In this document: piece by piece, positions 1 to 7,007 of the stretch
Layout of the letters: each line of letters begins with the position of its first letter
How positions within the stretch are numbered: the first letter of the stretch is position 1
Assembly (NCBI GenBank): GCA_964652825.1
Contig: CAZZCU010000040.1
Span: 1 to 14,810 of the forward strand
From: CAZZCU01 sp964652825
GTDB taxonomy: Bacteria; Bdellovibrionota_B; Oligoflexia; Oligoflexales; CAZZCU01
DNA: 14,810 bases
Reading direction: 5' to 3'
Translations under genes and position numbers: made by a program
The notes under the pieces: model-generated
What the model was told of the DNA's origin: nothing
Database searches by the model: none
What the model saw: only the letters and a program-made list of their open reading frames with translations

Positions 1-422
1 GTCTCAAAAAACTCCACGGTAGAGAGTTCCTGTTCACGACCATCGCATTTATTAACGGCGAAGATCACCGGCTTACCAAGTTTATGTAGATGACGAACCA
101 AGCGCGTATCGTATTGATGCAAACCATCATGATTGTCAAACAACAGCAAAATCACATCAGCTTGCTCAATGGCAGCCTCTGTCTGTTGCCAGACGACATT
201 GTCGCTGAACGGCTGAAAATAACTGTCTTTGGTCTCAAAACCACCGGTATCAATCAGGGTAAAACCATCATGAGGAGTGGTCCACACCGTGCCATACAAA
301 CGATCGCGCGTCACGCCAGGACGATCATCAATGATTGCGGCATTGCTTTTCGTCAGACGGTTGAATAACGTCGACTTTCCGACATTGGGTCGACCGACAA
401 TTGCAACTATACCTTTAATCAT
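1..422 (-). CDS. der: Ribosome-assembly GTPase Der (EngA), N-terminal part, truncated by window edge
   Basis: Der is a double-GTPase that binds the large ribosomal subunit and is needed for its maturation. The visible 140 residues form most of the first G domain: G1 GRPNVGKS (residues 10-17), a PGVTRDR switch region (35-41), G3 DTGG (58-61) and G4 NKCD (124-127, where NKxD is usual). The PGVTRDRLYG segment followed by LIDTGG is typical of Der and separates it from Era, the GTPase more often found beside rnc. The ATG at 422 is preceded by an AAGGACG ribosome-binding sequence and lies 16 nt after the rnc stop, so it is the third gene of an mnmA-rnc-der operon. The gene runs out of the window at position 1, so the second G domain and KH-like domain cannot be seen. 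Confidence 0.9.
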   Translation of the reverse strand, partial: MIKGIVAIVGRPNVGKSTLFNRLTKSNAAIIDDRPGVTRDRLYGTVWTTPHDGFTLIDTGGFETKDSYFQPFSDNVVWQQTEAAIEQADVILLLFDNHDGLHQYDTRLVRHLHKLGKPVIFAVNKCDGREQELSTVEFFE

Positions 423-438
423 ACCGTCGTCCTTATTC

Positions 439-1200
439 TCATTCCCGCACCGCCATTTGACTTTGCGCTTGCCGTAAATGTTGTAACGCTACCCGTGCCG
501 CAGCCTGTGCCGCCTGTTTTTTGGTGCTGCCCTCGCCGGTGCCAAGGATTTTGCCAGCGACATTCACCGCTACCTGAAACATCATCTTATGCGCCGGCCC
601 CGCCTCCAAAACTGTTTCGTAAGTCGGCGTCGCCTTATACAACTTTTGCGTCAGCTCCTGCAAAAGCGTCTTGCTGTCTTCTTCCACCGGAATCGTCCCA
701 TCGCCAAACCGCTTCAGCAAATGTTGAATCACAACCTCTACCGCCAAAAAGCCGCCGTCCAGATAGGCGGCGCCAAAAATCGCTTCGAGTGCGTCCGCCA
801 CCAATGATTCTTTGGCACGACCACCAGCGCGCTCCTCAGCGCGACTCATCAGCAAGCATTCGCCGATGTTCAGTTCGGTAGCCATTCGCGCCAACACACG
901 ACTGTTGACGATGCCAGCACGCATGCGACTTAGCTCACCTTCGCTGGAACTGTCGTTTGCCAGCAGCAGATAAGAACTCACCGCCAACCCCAATACCGCG
1001 TCACCCAAGAACTCAAGGCGTTCATTATATTTCACCTGTTCACCGTGCCAAAGCGGCAGAGGATCACGCGCGAATGAACTATGCGTCAACGCCTCCAGCA
1101 GTAAATCCTGATTGACGAACTCGTAACCGAGTTGTTCCTGCAACGCTTCGCAACGCTCGCGAAAATCCGTCAGCGTCTTACAGACTTGCTGAAACTTCAT
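439..1200 (-). CDS. rnc: Ribonuclease III
   Basis: RNase III cleaves double-stranded RNA during rRNA processing and mRNA turnover. From the ATG at 1200 the protein has 253 residues, somewhat longer than the 226 of E. coli. The signature NERLEFLGD is at 59-67, giving the acidic metal-binding residues E60, E63 and D67. D136 and E139 in the ADALEA segment complete the active site. A C-terminal double-stranded-RNA-binding domain follows (about 176-243), with the GSTKKQAAQAAA helix. About 20 residues precede the usual LGYEF start of the domain. ATGs at 1212, 1206 and 1200 are in frame and none has a strong ribosome-binding site. I chose the last because it gives the length closest to the family. 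The start overlaps the end of mnmA by 23 nt, so translational coupling is likely. Confidence 0.93.
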   Translation of the reverse strand: MKFQQVCKTLTDFRERCEALQEQLGYEFVNQDLLLEALTHSSFARDPLPLWHGEQVKYNERLEFLGDAVLGLAVSSYLLLANDSSSEGELSRMRAGIVNSRVLARMATELNIGECLLMSRAEERAGGRAKESLVADALEAIFGAAYLDGGFLAVEVVIQHLLKRFGDGTIPVEEDSKTLLQELTQKLYKATPTYETVLEAGPAHKMMFQVAVNVAGKILGTGEGSTKKQAAQAAARVALQHLRQAQSQMAVRE

Positions 1201-2335
1201 GCTCATGCCCATGTTCGCGACGTTGTTGTTGCATAGCCGTCGGTCGTGTCGGTGCCGTAATGAAACCACCACCCAGGACCTGCTCACCACGATAAATAAC
1301 GGCCGCCTGTCCAGGTGTTACCCAACGTACCGGCTGCGACAGGATCACTTGCCACGCACCCGTCGGCGTGCGAGCGAGCGTCGCAGCTACCGGCTGTGCG
1401 TGATAACGCACCACTGCTTCGACCGCGGGTTCAGCCAACAAGTCGTTCTCCGACACCAACCAGTTGGCGCCGCTCAATTCAAAAGCAATACTCGCCAGGC
1501 CCGAAAGATCATCAACAATCACGCGATTAGCGGCGGCATCAATCGCCGCCACGAACTTCGGCTCAGGCGTGCCCAGCGACAGGCCCTTGCGTTGGCCGAC
1601 CGTGTATTTGTGAATGCCATCATGATAACCCAGCACCTTGCCACCACGATCCACGATCTCACCGCGACCTTTGGCAACACCGGGATAATGTTCTTCGAGA
1701 AAATCCGTATAGCGCTTGCCGGTCACAAAACAAATTTCTTGCGACTCGTGTTTGGTGGAGGTGTGCAATTGATAACGCGCGGCGATCTCACGCACCTGGG
1801 TTTTATTCAAATCAGCCAGCGGGAACAAAATACGATCAAGAATTTCGCGTTTGAGGCTGAATAGAAAATAACTTTGATCTTTGCGTGCATCAACGCCACG
1901 ATACAACCGACTCGGTCGCCCATCGGTAAAATGCTCGACGCGCGCGTAGTGTCCGGTCGCCACCCACTTGGCGCCGAGAGCGGCGGCACGATCCATCAGA
2001 TGATCAAACTTCAGTTTGCTATTGCACATCACGCATGGATTCGGCGTGCGACCAGCCGCGTACTCGTTGGCGAAGTAATCGACAACTCCAGCCTTAAATT
2101 CACGCTCGTAATTTACCAGGTAGTGCGGCACGCCGATTTGATCCGCGGCGATGCGGGCATCATGCACATCGGTTAGCGAACAACAGCTGTCAAAACGCTC
2201 GTCGCCACCACCGGCATGATTCCACAACTGCATGGTGATGCCGATAACGTCATAGCCTTGTTCTTTGAGCACCGCCGCTGCAACACAAGAGTCCACTCCT
2301 CCCGACATCGCAACCACGACTCTACCGCGTTCCAT
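1178..2335 (-). CDS. mnmA: tRNA-specific 2-thiouridylase MnmA
   Basis: MnmA adenylates and thiolates C2 of wobble uridine 34 in tRNAs for Lys, Glu and Gln. The 385-residue protein has the ATP-binding PP-loop SGGVDS (11-16) and the catalytic cysteine region NPCVMCN (99-105; C104 aligns with the nucleophilic Cys). The second catalytic cysteine is C202 in ESQEICF, and TGHYAR, KDQSYFLF and GQRKGL follow family spacing. The CCSLTDVHDAR segment (51-61) and ESQEICF belong to the MnmA type common outside the enterobacteria. The last 19 or so residues (MQQQRREHGHEHEV...) extend past the normal GGGFIT end and overlap the rnc start. The ATG at 2335 has AAGAGG 6 nt upstream and is the first gene of mnmA-rnc-der. 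Confidence 0.95.
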   Translation of the reverse strand: MERGRVVVAMSGGVDSCVAAAVLKEQGYDVIGITMQLWNHAGGGDERFDSCCSLTDVHDARIAADQIGVPHYLVNYEREFKAGVVDYFANEYAAGRTPNPCVMCNSKLKFDHLMDRAAALGAKWVATGHYARVEHFTDGRPSRLYRGVDARKDQSYFLFSLKREILDRILFPLADLNKTQVREIAARYQLHTSTKHESQEICFVTGKRYTDFLEEHYPGVAKGRGEIVDRGGKVLGYHDGIHKYTVGQRKGLSLGTPEPKFVAAIDAAANRVIVDDLSGLASIAFELSGANWLVSENDLLAEPAVEAVVRYHAQPVAATLARTPTGAWQVILSQPVRWVTPGQAAVIYRGEQVLGGGFITAPTRPTAMQQQRREHGHEHEVSASL

Positions 2336-2373
2336 AGGAACCTCTTAAAATCTTCAAGAAAAATCGCCGACGA

Positions 2374-2401
2374 AATATAAGCAATTAATAGAATATTTCA
2401 A
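2374..2401 (-). promoter_or_regulatory. Candidate sigma-70 promoter for mnmA-rnc-der
   Basis: On the minus strand, TTGAAA (2401-2396) and TATATT (2379-2374) are separated by 16 nt and lie about 38 nt before the mnmA ATG. They sit in the AT-rich divergent gap between mnmA and mltG. The -35 matches five of six consensus bases; the spacing is one short of the optimum. The assignment rests on position and match only. Confidence 0.45.
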
Positions 2402-2547
2402 CGATTTTATAATTTTTAAAAAGGAGAAGACTAAATAACCAGCCGCAATCACACGCGAAAGCAAAAAAGCCTTACAATAAAAAGACCCGCAGCCATTGGC
2501 TCTAACGGTTTACGACGTACGTGTCTTCAGGAGGGGAATACATCCAA

Positions 2548-3621
2548 GTGCTGGCGTTGTTAAGGCTTATTTTTCTTGTCTTACTCTTCGGGGCCACCGC
2601 TGCTGTACTCGGCTTATGGCATCTCAATACCTGGCAGCAAAAAACCCGGCTGTTACCCACCCCGGTTACGTACCAATTTGCCGCTGGAACCCGCCTAACC
2701 CAGCTGGCCGATGACCTGGCGGCGATCGGTGCTATTGATAGCCCCATGCGTTTTCGGCTATGGGTGCGATTATTTGAAAATTATCAATTATTTCAATCAG
2801 GTAGCTATCAATTTGGCAGCGCGACCTCGCCCCAACTGATTATCGACGATTTGCGCAACGGCAGGATTTTCGCGCCGGTGATCCTACAAATCACCATCCC
2901 AGAGGGTTTTACCGCCAAGCAGGTGCTCGAACGACTGGCAGCCAATGGTGTGGGCACCCGGGCCGCCAATCTGCGCCTCTTCAGCAATACGGCTTTCCTC
3001 AAGGAGTTGCGGATTCCCGGCCCCTCGCTGGAGGGCTTCCTGCATCCCGCGACCTACCCGTTTCAGGAGATGCCAACAGCCACAGCCGCCATCGAGCGGT
3101 TCGTCAAAGCCTTTTGGGAGAAGCTACCACGCGACTATGAGGCTCGGGCCCAGGCCCTGCGCTTGAACCTCCTGCAGGCGGTGACCTTTGCGTCATTAAT
3201 CGAATTGGAAACCAGGTTTCATGACGAGATGCCCTTGATCTCAGAAGTCATCTGGCGACGCCTCAAAGATGGCGCACCGCTTGGTATTGATGCCGCCATC
3301 ATCTATGGCATTCCGAATTATCAAGGAGACATCCGTTGGCGTGATCTACGGGACAGCGCCAATCGTTACAATACGCGCATTCACAAAGGCCTGCCGCCGA
3401 CACCGATCGGCTCGCCATCAACTAAAGCGCTGCAAGCGGTGTTGGAGCCAGCGAACGCAGGCAATTACTTTTATGTGCTGAAGGCCGATCAGTCAGGACG
3501 CCATACTTTTACCAAGAACATCAAAGATCATAATGCCGAAGTAAAAAAACTACTCAAAAGTATCAACAAGGGAGAGACCTTGCGGCGACCCGCAGCGACC
3601 CCCTTACCCACGCCGCCGTAA
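2548..3621 (+). CDS. mltG: Endolytic murein transglycosylase MltG
   Basis: MltG (YceG family) is an inner-membrane lytic transglycosylase that cuts nascent peptidoglycan strands and is thought to end glycan elongation. I start it at GTG 2548, where AGGAGGGG lies 11 nt upstream and translation opens directly with one transmembrane segment (residues 4-23). The in-frame GTG at 2521 lies ahead of that ribosome-binding site. The 357-residue protein then has a LysM-like module (roughly 38-110) and the YceG catalytic domain. Catalytic Glu is E219 in SLIELET (family SIVEKET), followed by the RIHKGLPPTPIGSPS motif (277-291) and the HTFTKNIKDHNAEV end (319-332). The family's LQTDPTVIYG is replaced by LGIDAAIIYG (245-254). 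A short proline-rich tail closes it. The pilZ-domain gene follows after 87 nt on the same strand. Confidence 0.92.
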   Translation: MLALLRLIFLVLLFGATAAVLGLWHLNTWQQKTRLLPTPVTYQFAAGTRLTQLADDLAAIGAIDSPMRFRLWVRLFENYQLFQSGSYQFGSATSPQLIIDDLRNGRIFAPVILQITIPEGFTAKQVLERLAANGVGTRAANLRLFSNTAFLKELRIPGPSLEGFLHPATYPFQEMPTATAAIERFVKAFWEKLPRDYEARAQALRLNLLQAVTFASLIELETRFHDEMPLISEVIWRRLKDGAPLGIDAAIIYGIPNYQGDIRWRDLRDSANRYNTRIHKGLPPTPIGSPSTKALQAVLEPANAGNYFYVLKADQSGRHTFTKNIKDHNAEVKKLLKSINKGETLRRPAATPLPTPP

Positions 3622-3708
3622 AAATTGTTATACTGAGTACTGACGTCAAAATCGATCACCTGATCATCACGATCAACCACTAATCATTAGCGTGCGTGAG
3701 GGCTGGCC

Positions 3709-4164
3709 ATGGCTGAAAAAAAATCATCGAAATCCAACAACACCGCCAAAAAATCAGCCCGACCAAAAAACACTGCATCAACGCGAGGCTCAGTGGAATC
3801 CATCGAAGATCGCGTTAGCCAGCGTATTCCTGTGCAGCTGTTGGTCGACTATCGTTCTGACGGCAATTACTTATTTGATTTCTGCAAAGACTTAGGCGCG
3901 GGCGGCGTCTTTATTCAAACGAATAGTCCTCTGGCGCACGGCAGCACCGTGCAACTGACCTTCACCCTACCTGATAGCAAGGAAACACTGAAAGCCTCAG
4001 GCAAAGTGATCTGGGTGCAAAATACCGTTGCCGGCCGCAAGGATTTAACACCAGGCATGGGCGTGCAGTTTGCTGACTTCAGCAAGCAGGATCGCAAGAA
4101 GCTCGAAGATTTTGTCGGCCGTTTCCAACCAGCGAAAAATACAGCTACCAGTAAATCCGCATAA
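3709..4164 (+). CDS. PilZ-domain protein (TIGR02266-like), possible cyclic-di-GMP receptor
   Basis: A small 151-residue cytoplasmic protein with a Lys/Ser/Asn-rich disordered N-terminus (1-33) and one PilZ beta-barrel (about 34-138). PilZ domains bind cyclic-di-GMP through an RxxxR arm and a D/NxSxxG loop. Here RxxxR is present as R35-VSQ-R39. The loop reads D61-L-G63-A-G-G66, so the serine is replaced by glycine. The segment DLGAGGVFIQT and the later GMGVQF resemble the TIGR02266 subfamily known from Myxococcus and related bacteria. ATG 3709 is preceded by GAGGG. It lies 87 nt after mltG and ends just before a strong terminator, so it may be co-transcribed with mltG. No effector domain is attached, so the protein would act through a partner. 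Whether it binds the nucleotide is unclear because of the missing serine. Confidence 0.8.
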   Translation: MAEKKSSKSNNTAKKSARPKNTASTRGSVESIEDRVSQRIPVQLLVDYRSDGNYLFDFCKDLGAGGVFIQTNSPLAHGSTVQLTFTLPDSKETLKASGKVIWVQNTVAGRKDLTPGMGVQFADFSKQDRKKLEDFVGRFQPAKNTATSKSA

Positions 4165-4186
4165 GAGGAACAGGTGCTGTCACGAA

Positions 4187-4230
4187 AAGAAGCCCGGTGC
4201 CATGGATGGTGCCGGGCTTCTTCATTTTTT
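4187..4230. terminator. Rho-independent terminator between convergent genes
   Basis: A 16-bp stem (4187-4202 with 4207-4222, containing two G-U pairs) closes on a 4-nt loop. On the plus strand it is followed by CA and six T (4225-4230). It ends the mltG/pilZ transcript 22 nt after the PilZ stop. The minus-strand lipoprotein gene ends at 4266, and a four-T run on its side of the hairpin suggests it may serve both directions, though more weakly that way. Confidence 0.88.
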
Positions 4231-4265
4231 ATGTTTCGCTACACGATCAATGAGTCGTGATTTGC

Positions 4266-5618
4266 TTACTCCAGCAACGCCGGACCGACACAGTAGAGAC
4301 GGGCTGTCAGGTTGCATGTTTTGGGAAACGCAACTTTCAGCCAGGCAGCATTCGCGACAAACGCATTGCCCAGACCACCACTAACCCCGCCGTTGCCGGA
4401 GGTATTCCATTGATCGCAGCTGGCACCCGACCAGGTACCAAGTTCGGTCGAACCGGTCCAAACATCCGGATCAAACAGAATGTATTGACCAAACTCGTCG
4501 TAATCGACCGGCGCCAGCAAACTACCGTCAAATAAATCCGCGTGATTGTTCGCCAAGCGGGTACCAAAGGTGTTAACCACCGGCGCGGTGATCGTTACCC
4601 GCGAAGCAGCATCAGCACTGGGACTAGATAGCAGCGCGCGGAAGATCAGATCGCTTTGATTCCACGACTCCATCCCACGCAAGCCGGCATTGCGTGCCGC
4701 CCTATTGCACTGCCAATCAGCGCCGTTGAAGCCATTAAACAAGTTGTTAATTGGCGGAAATGCCGTCGACGCGGTAATGCGCATCAGCGTCGAGGTCGCG
4801 AACATTTGGTGACGCGGCGTGACTGTAAACGCCAGACCGTTGTTATTGGCTTTCACATAGATTTTTGATTTTGTCCCCGGAGTGGCACTCGCCGCCTCGG
4901 CATACAAAGAGATAAAGTATTGGCCGGATGTCAAAGGCGGCGTAATCACCTGCGACGTCGCAGTCGGCGCCAGATCCTCATAGGTCCGAACAACCGTTGC
5001 ACAATTGGCGTCAGCACAAATAATCAGATAATAACTGACCGCATTTGCCGATGCTTGCCAGACCACCGTCGGCGACGCCGCAAAGGTCTGGCCGCCCGGT
5101 GCAAAAATTACAAAAGGATTCGGAGCTGGTATGGTCGCACCATAGTAGCGCTGCAAACCCAGCATATCGCGACCATCGACATCACCGTCAAAATCGAGAT
5201 CCCCGTGCGCCTTGGTCACTCCGCTGCTCATGCCGTAGTTAGCTTGCCAGACAGCAAGATCGGCACCATCGACGACACCGTCTTCGTTAAAATCACCCAT
5301 GAGGCCATTACCTGGACCAGTGAATGGCACAATGCTAAAGCCAGCCATCATCATTGCCAGCGGCGGGGTACGACCGACGCGCGGAGCCGGCTTTTCTAAT
5401 TCGCCCTCTCCTGCTTCGACGTCCCCAGCAATGGCATCCTGCGATGAAGTCAATAGGTCGGTCGTCGCATCGTTGGTCGTCGCATCTGTACGGTTTTGTA
5501 AGGCATTCGGCGGATAATCACACGCCACCATAACAAGACCAATAACTAGCATCGATATCAGCCCCCAGCCCAAAGAGCTTGGACGAGCAATAACGGTTTT
5601 TCGGAAATAACTACGCAT
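4266..5618 (-). CDS. Lipoprotein with dockerin-type repeat and DUF1554-like C-terminal domain
   Basis: A 450-residue exported lipoprotein. A signal peptide ends in the lipobox LVMVAC with C33 as the lipidation site; Asp at +2 would favour inner-membrane retention by the enterobacterial Lol rule. A low-complexity linker (about 40-100) is followed by two dockerin type I calcium loops, DFNEDGVVDGAD (109-120) and DLDFDGDVDGRD (140-151), each ending in a Tyr-Gly helix. A beta-rich fibronectin-like stretch (about 165-265) leads to a C-terminal domain (about 268-446) with WTG, CDQWNTS and LYCVG motifs and four cysteines (C304, C401, C435, C443). These resemble DUF1554, a domain frequent in Leptospira surface proteins. 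The ATG at 5618 is preferred because AGGGGG lies 7 nt before it; the ATG at 5624 directly abuts that G-run. Function is unknown; a surface or matrix-binding role is inferred. Confidence 0.75.
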   Translation of the reverse strand: MRSYFRKTVIARPSSLGWGLISMLVIGLVMVACDYPPNALQNRTDATTNDATTDLLTSSQDAIAGDVEAGEGELEKPAPRVGRTPPLAMMMAGFSIVPFTGPGNGLMGDFNEDGVVDGADLAVWQANYGMSSGVTKAHGDLDFDGDVDGRDMLGLQRYYGATIPAPNPFVIFAPGGQTFAASPTVVWQASANAVSYYLIICADANCATVVRTYEDLAPTATSQVITPPLTSGQYFISLYAEAASATPGTKSKIYVKANNNGLAFTVTPRHQMFATSTLMRITASTAFPPINNLFNGFNGADWQCNRAARNAGLRGMESWNQSDLIFRALLSSPSADAASRVTITAPVVNTFGTRLANNHADLFDGSLLAPVDYDEFGQYILFDPDVWTGSTELGTWSGASCDQWNTSGNGGVSGGLGNAFVANAAWLKVAFPKTCNLTARLYCVGPALLE

Positions 5619-5774
5619 CGGCATCCCCCCTTTTGCACATACCTGTCCGACTGCTATTCACGTATCGTAAAGTTACTGTTAATAATTTAGTAAAATTTTA
5701 TTATCTAATTTAATTGAGGAGTTGGAGGGCTTTGTAATACAGATTTTTGCTTGTGGTTATAAGATGATAGAAAT

Positions 5775-5806
5775 ACGCGCAGCCCTAAACCAAGGGTCCA
5801 GCGCGT
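5775..5806. repeat. Inverted repeat downstream of hmgA
   Basis: ACGCGC (5775-5780) pairs with GCGCGT (5801-5806). An inner CCCT/AGGG stem (5783-5786 with 5793-5796) is separated from it by a small internal loop. It lies immediately after the hmgA stop on the minus strand. The following sequence (ATTTCTATC) is not a proper T-run, so if it is a terminator it is a weak one. Confidence 0.4.
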
Positions 5807-5810
5807 TCGT

Positions 5811-6989
5811 CTACTCAGACCAGCTCAAAGCGTATGTGGAGTCTTCGCACTGCAAAGCGGCTTTGCTATAGGCGAGCGGTTCCCACAAATCGACCATCAC
5901 CGCGACTTCGTCGGTAGTCTTGCTGCCAACACTGGCGAAGTATTTTCCCGGCTGCGGACCATGCGGCAATCCCATGGGATGATGACTGATGCTGCGTTCC
6001 TTAACACCTTTGCGCGAGGTGAAATTGCCGCTGACGTAATAAATAATTTCATCGCAGTGCACATTCGCATGCGGATATGGACAGGGAATCGCACCTTCAA
6101 GATAATCAACCAGACGCGGCACGAACGAACAAATCACAAACTTCTGGCTGCGAAAGGTTAGATGCATATTCGGCGGCAAGTGAATTTTGCCGGTCTTAGG
6201 TAAATAGTCATGGATATTAAATGCCAGCGGATAAACGCTACCATCCCAGCCGATCACCTGCGCCGGTGCGCTATTGTAGATATGTTCGGTCAACATGCCG
6301 TGACGCAACGTGATAGTGCGACGAAAACGCTCCATCTCCTTCTTGCCGAGCAATGCGCGCGGCGAGCGAAAATCGCGATGCGTATACGGCGCTTCGAGTT
6401 TCAATTGCCCAAATGGATTGCGGAACTCACTAGGAATTTCAATCTGCGGATCACCTTCGACAAGAAACATCTCCGCGTCGTTCTTCACGTCAAAATAATA
6501 GGGAGTGCCGCGCGGTACTAAAAGATAATCATGTTCTTTAAAGGCCAAGCGCCCATACATGCTCACCAGCTCGCCGCCACCCTGGTAAATAAAATATAAT
6601 TCGTCGGCATCACCGTTATTAAAAACATAATCACCGGCGCCCACCTTGCCACGCACCGCACTGACTTTGCAGGTGGAGCTGCGCATTAGTGCCGTGCGCG
6701 CCTCCAGAAAATCCTTGCCAGTAGGCGCCTGCCAGGACTGTACGTGTCGCCTTGCCAGCGGTAATTCAGCGAGCGACACAAACTCACCGCTCAGACGACT
6801 GGCATCAAACGCAACTTTGTTGATGGTCGTGATCGCCGTCGGCGCATCCTGCAAGTAGAGCAGCGAAAAACCACCGGCGAAGCCATCCCGCGTCAACACA
6901 TACTCGGTCGCCGGCGCCGACTGGCCTTTTGGTTGAAAGACGGTATGCGGCTTAGGCGGAATTTCTCCGAGCGTACGACGTTCCAACAT
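5811..6989 (-). CDS. hmgA: Homogentisate 1,2-dioxygenase (short form)
   Basis: The enzyme opens the aromatic ring of homogentisate to maleylacetoacetate using Fe(II) and O2, the ring-cleavage step of tyrosine and phenylalanine breakdown. The protein has 392 residues, close to the shorter bacterial branch of the family rather than the roughly 440-residue animal/Pseudomonas form. The cupin metal site is visible as PHANVHCDEIIYY (306-318): H307 and the D313-E314 pair are likely ligands. A second element, SISHHPMGLPHGPQPG (333-348), supplies H343 (human H371 in PHGP). The C-terminal VAVMVDLWEPL is also typical. ATG 6989 is preceded by AAGGA and lies 18 nt after the hpd stop, so the two form an operon supplying and consuming homogentisate. 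The exact ligand among D313/E314 is inferred by alignment from memory. Confidence 0.88.
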   Translation of the reverse strand: MLERRTLGEIPPKPHTVFQPKGQSAPATEYVLTRDGFAGGFSLLYLQDAPTAITTINKVAFDASRLSGEFVSLAELPLARRHVQSWQAPTGKDFLEARTALMRSSTCKVSAVRGKVGAGDYVFNNGDADELYFIYQGGGELVSMYGRLAFKEHDYLLVPRGTPYYFDVKNDAEMFLVEGDPQIEIPSEFRNPFGQLKLEAPYTHRDFRSPRALLGKKEMERFRRTITLRHGMLTEHIYNSAPAQVIGWDGSVYPLAFNIHDYLPKTGKIHLPPNMHLTFRSQKFVICSFVPRLVDYLEGAIPCPYPHANVHCDEIIYYVSGNFTSRKGVKERSISHHPMGLPHGPQPGKYFASVGSKTTDEVAVMVDLWEPLAYSKAALQCEDSTYALSWSE

Positions 6990-7007
6990 AGCGCAATTCC
7001 TTAAGCC

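Noticed and set aside
1..422. Era instead of Der for the GTPase next to rnc
   Set aside because: PGVTRDRLYG and LIDTGG are Der-type; Era has a different switch region.
1201..1290. In-frame upstream extension of rnc (to 1290)
   Set aside because: It would add 30 residues without family counterpart and overlap mnmA by over 100 nt; the later ATGs fit the family length.
1199..1864. Long plus-strand open frame of 221 codons opposite mnmA
   Set aside because: It lies entirely opposite mnmA and the rnc start, and its protein is Arg/His/Thr-rich with no recognisable domain.
2473..2478. TACAAT as a -10 element for mltG
   Set aside because: No -35-like sequence at 16-18 nt upstream and it is 70 nt from the start, so too weak to call.
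2521..2547. Upstream GTG start for mltG at 2521
   Set aside because: The AGGAGGGG ribosome-binding site lies downstream of it, and the membrane segment begins at the GTG at 2548.
4920..5399. Plus-strand open frame of 159 codons opposite the dockerin lipoprotein
   Set aside because: Arg-rich antisense shadow of the calcium-repeat region, with no ribosome-binding site.
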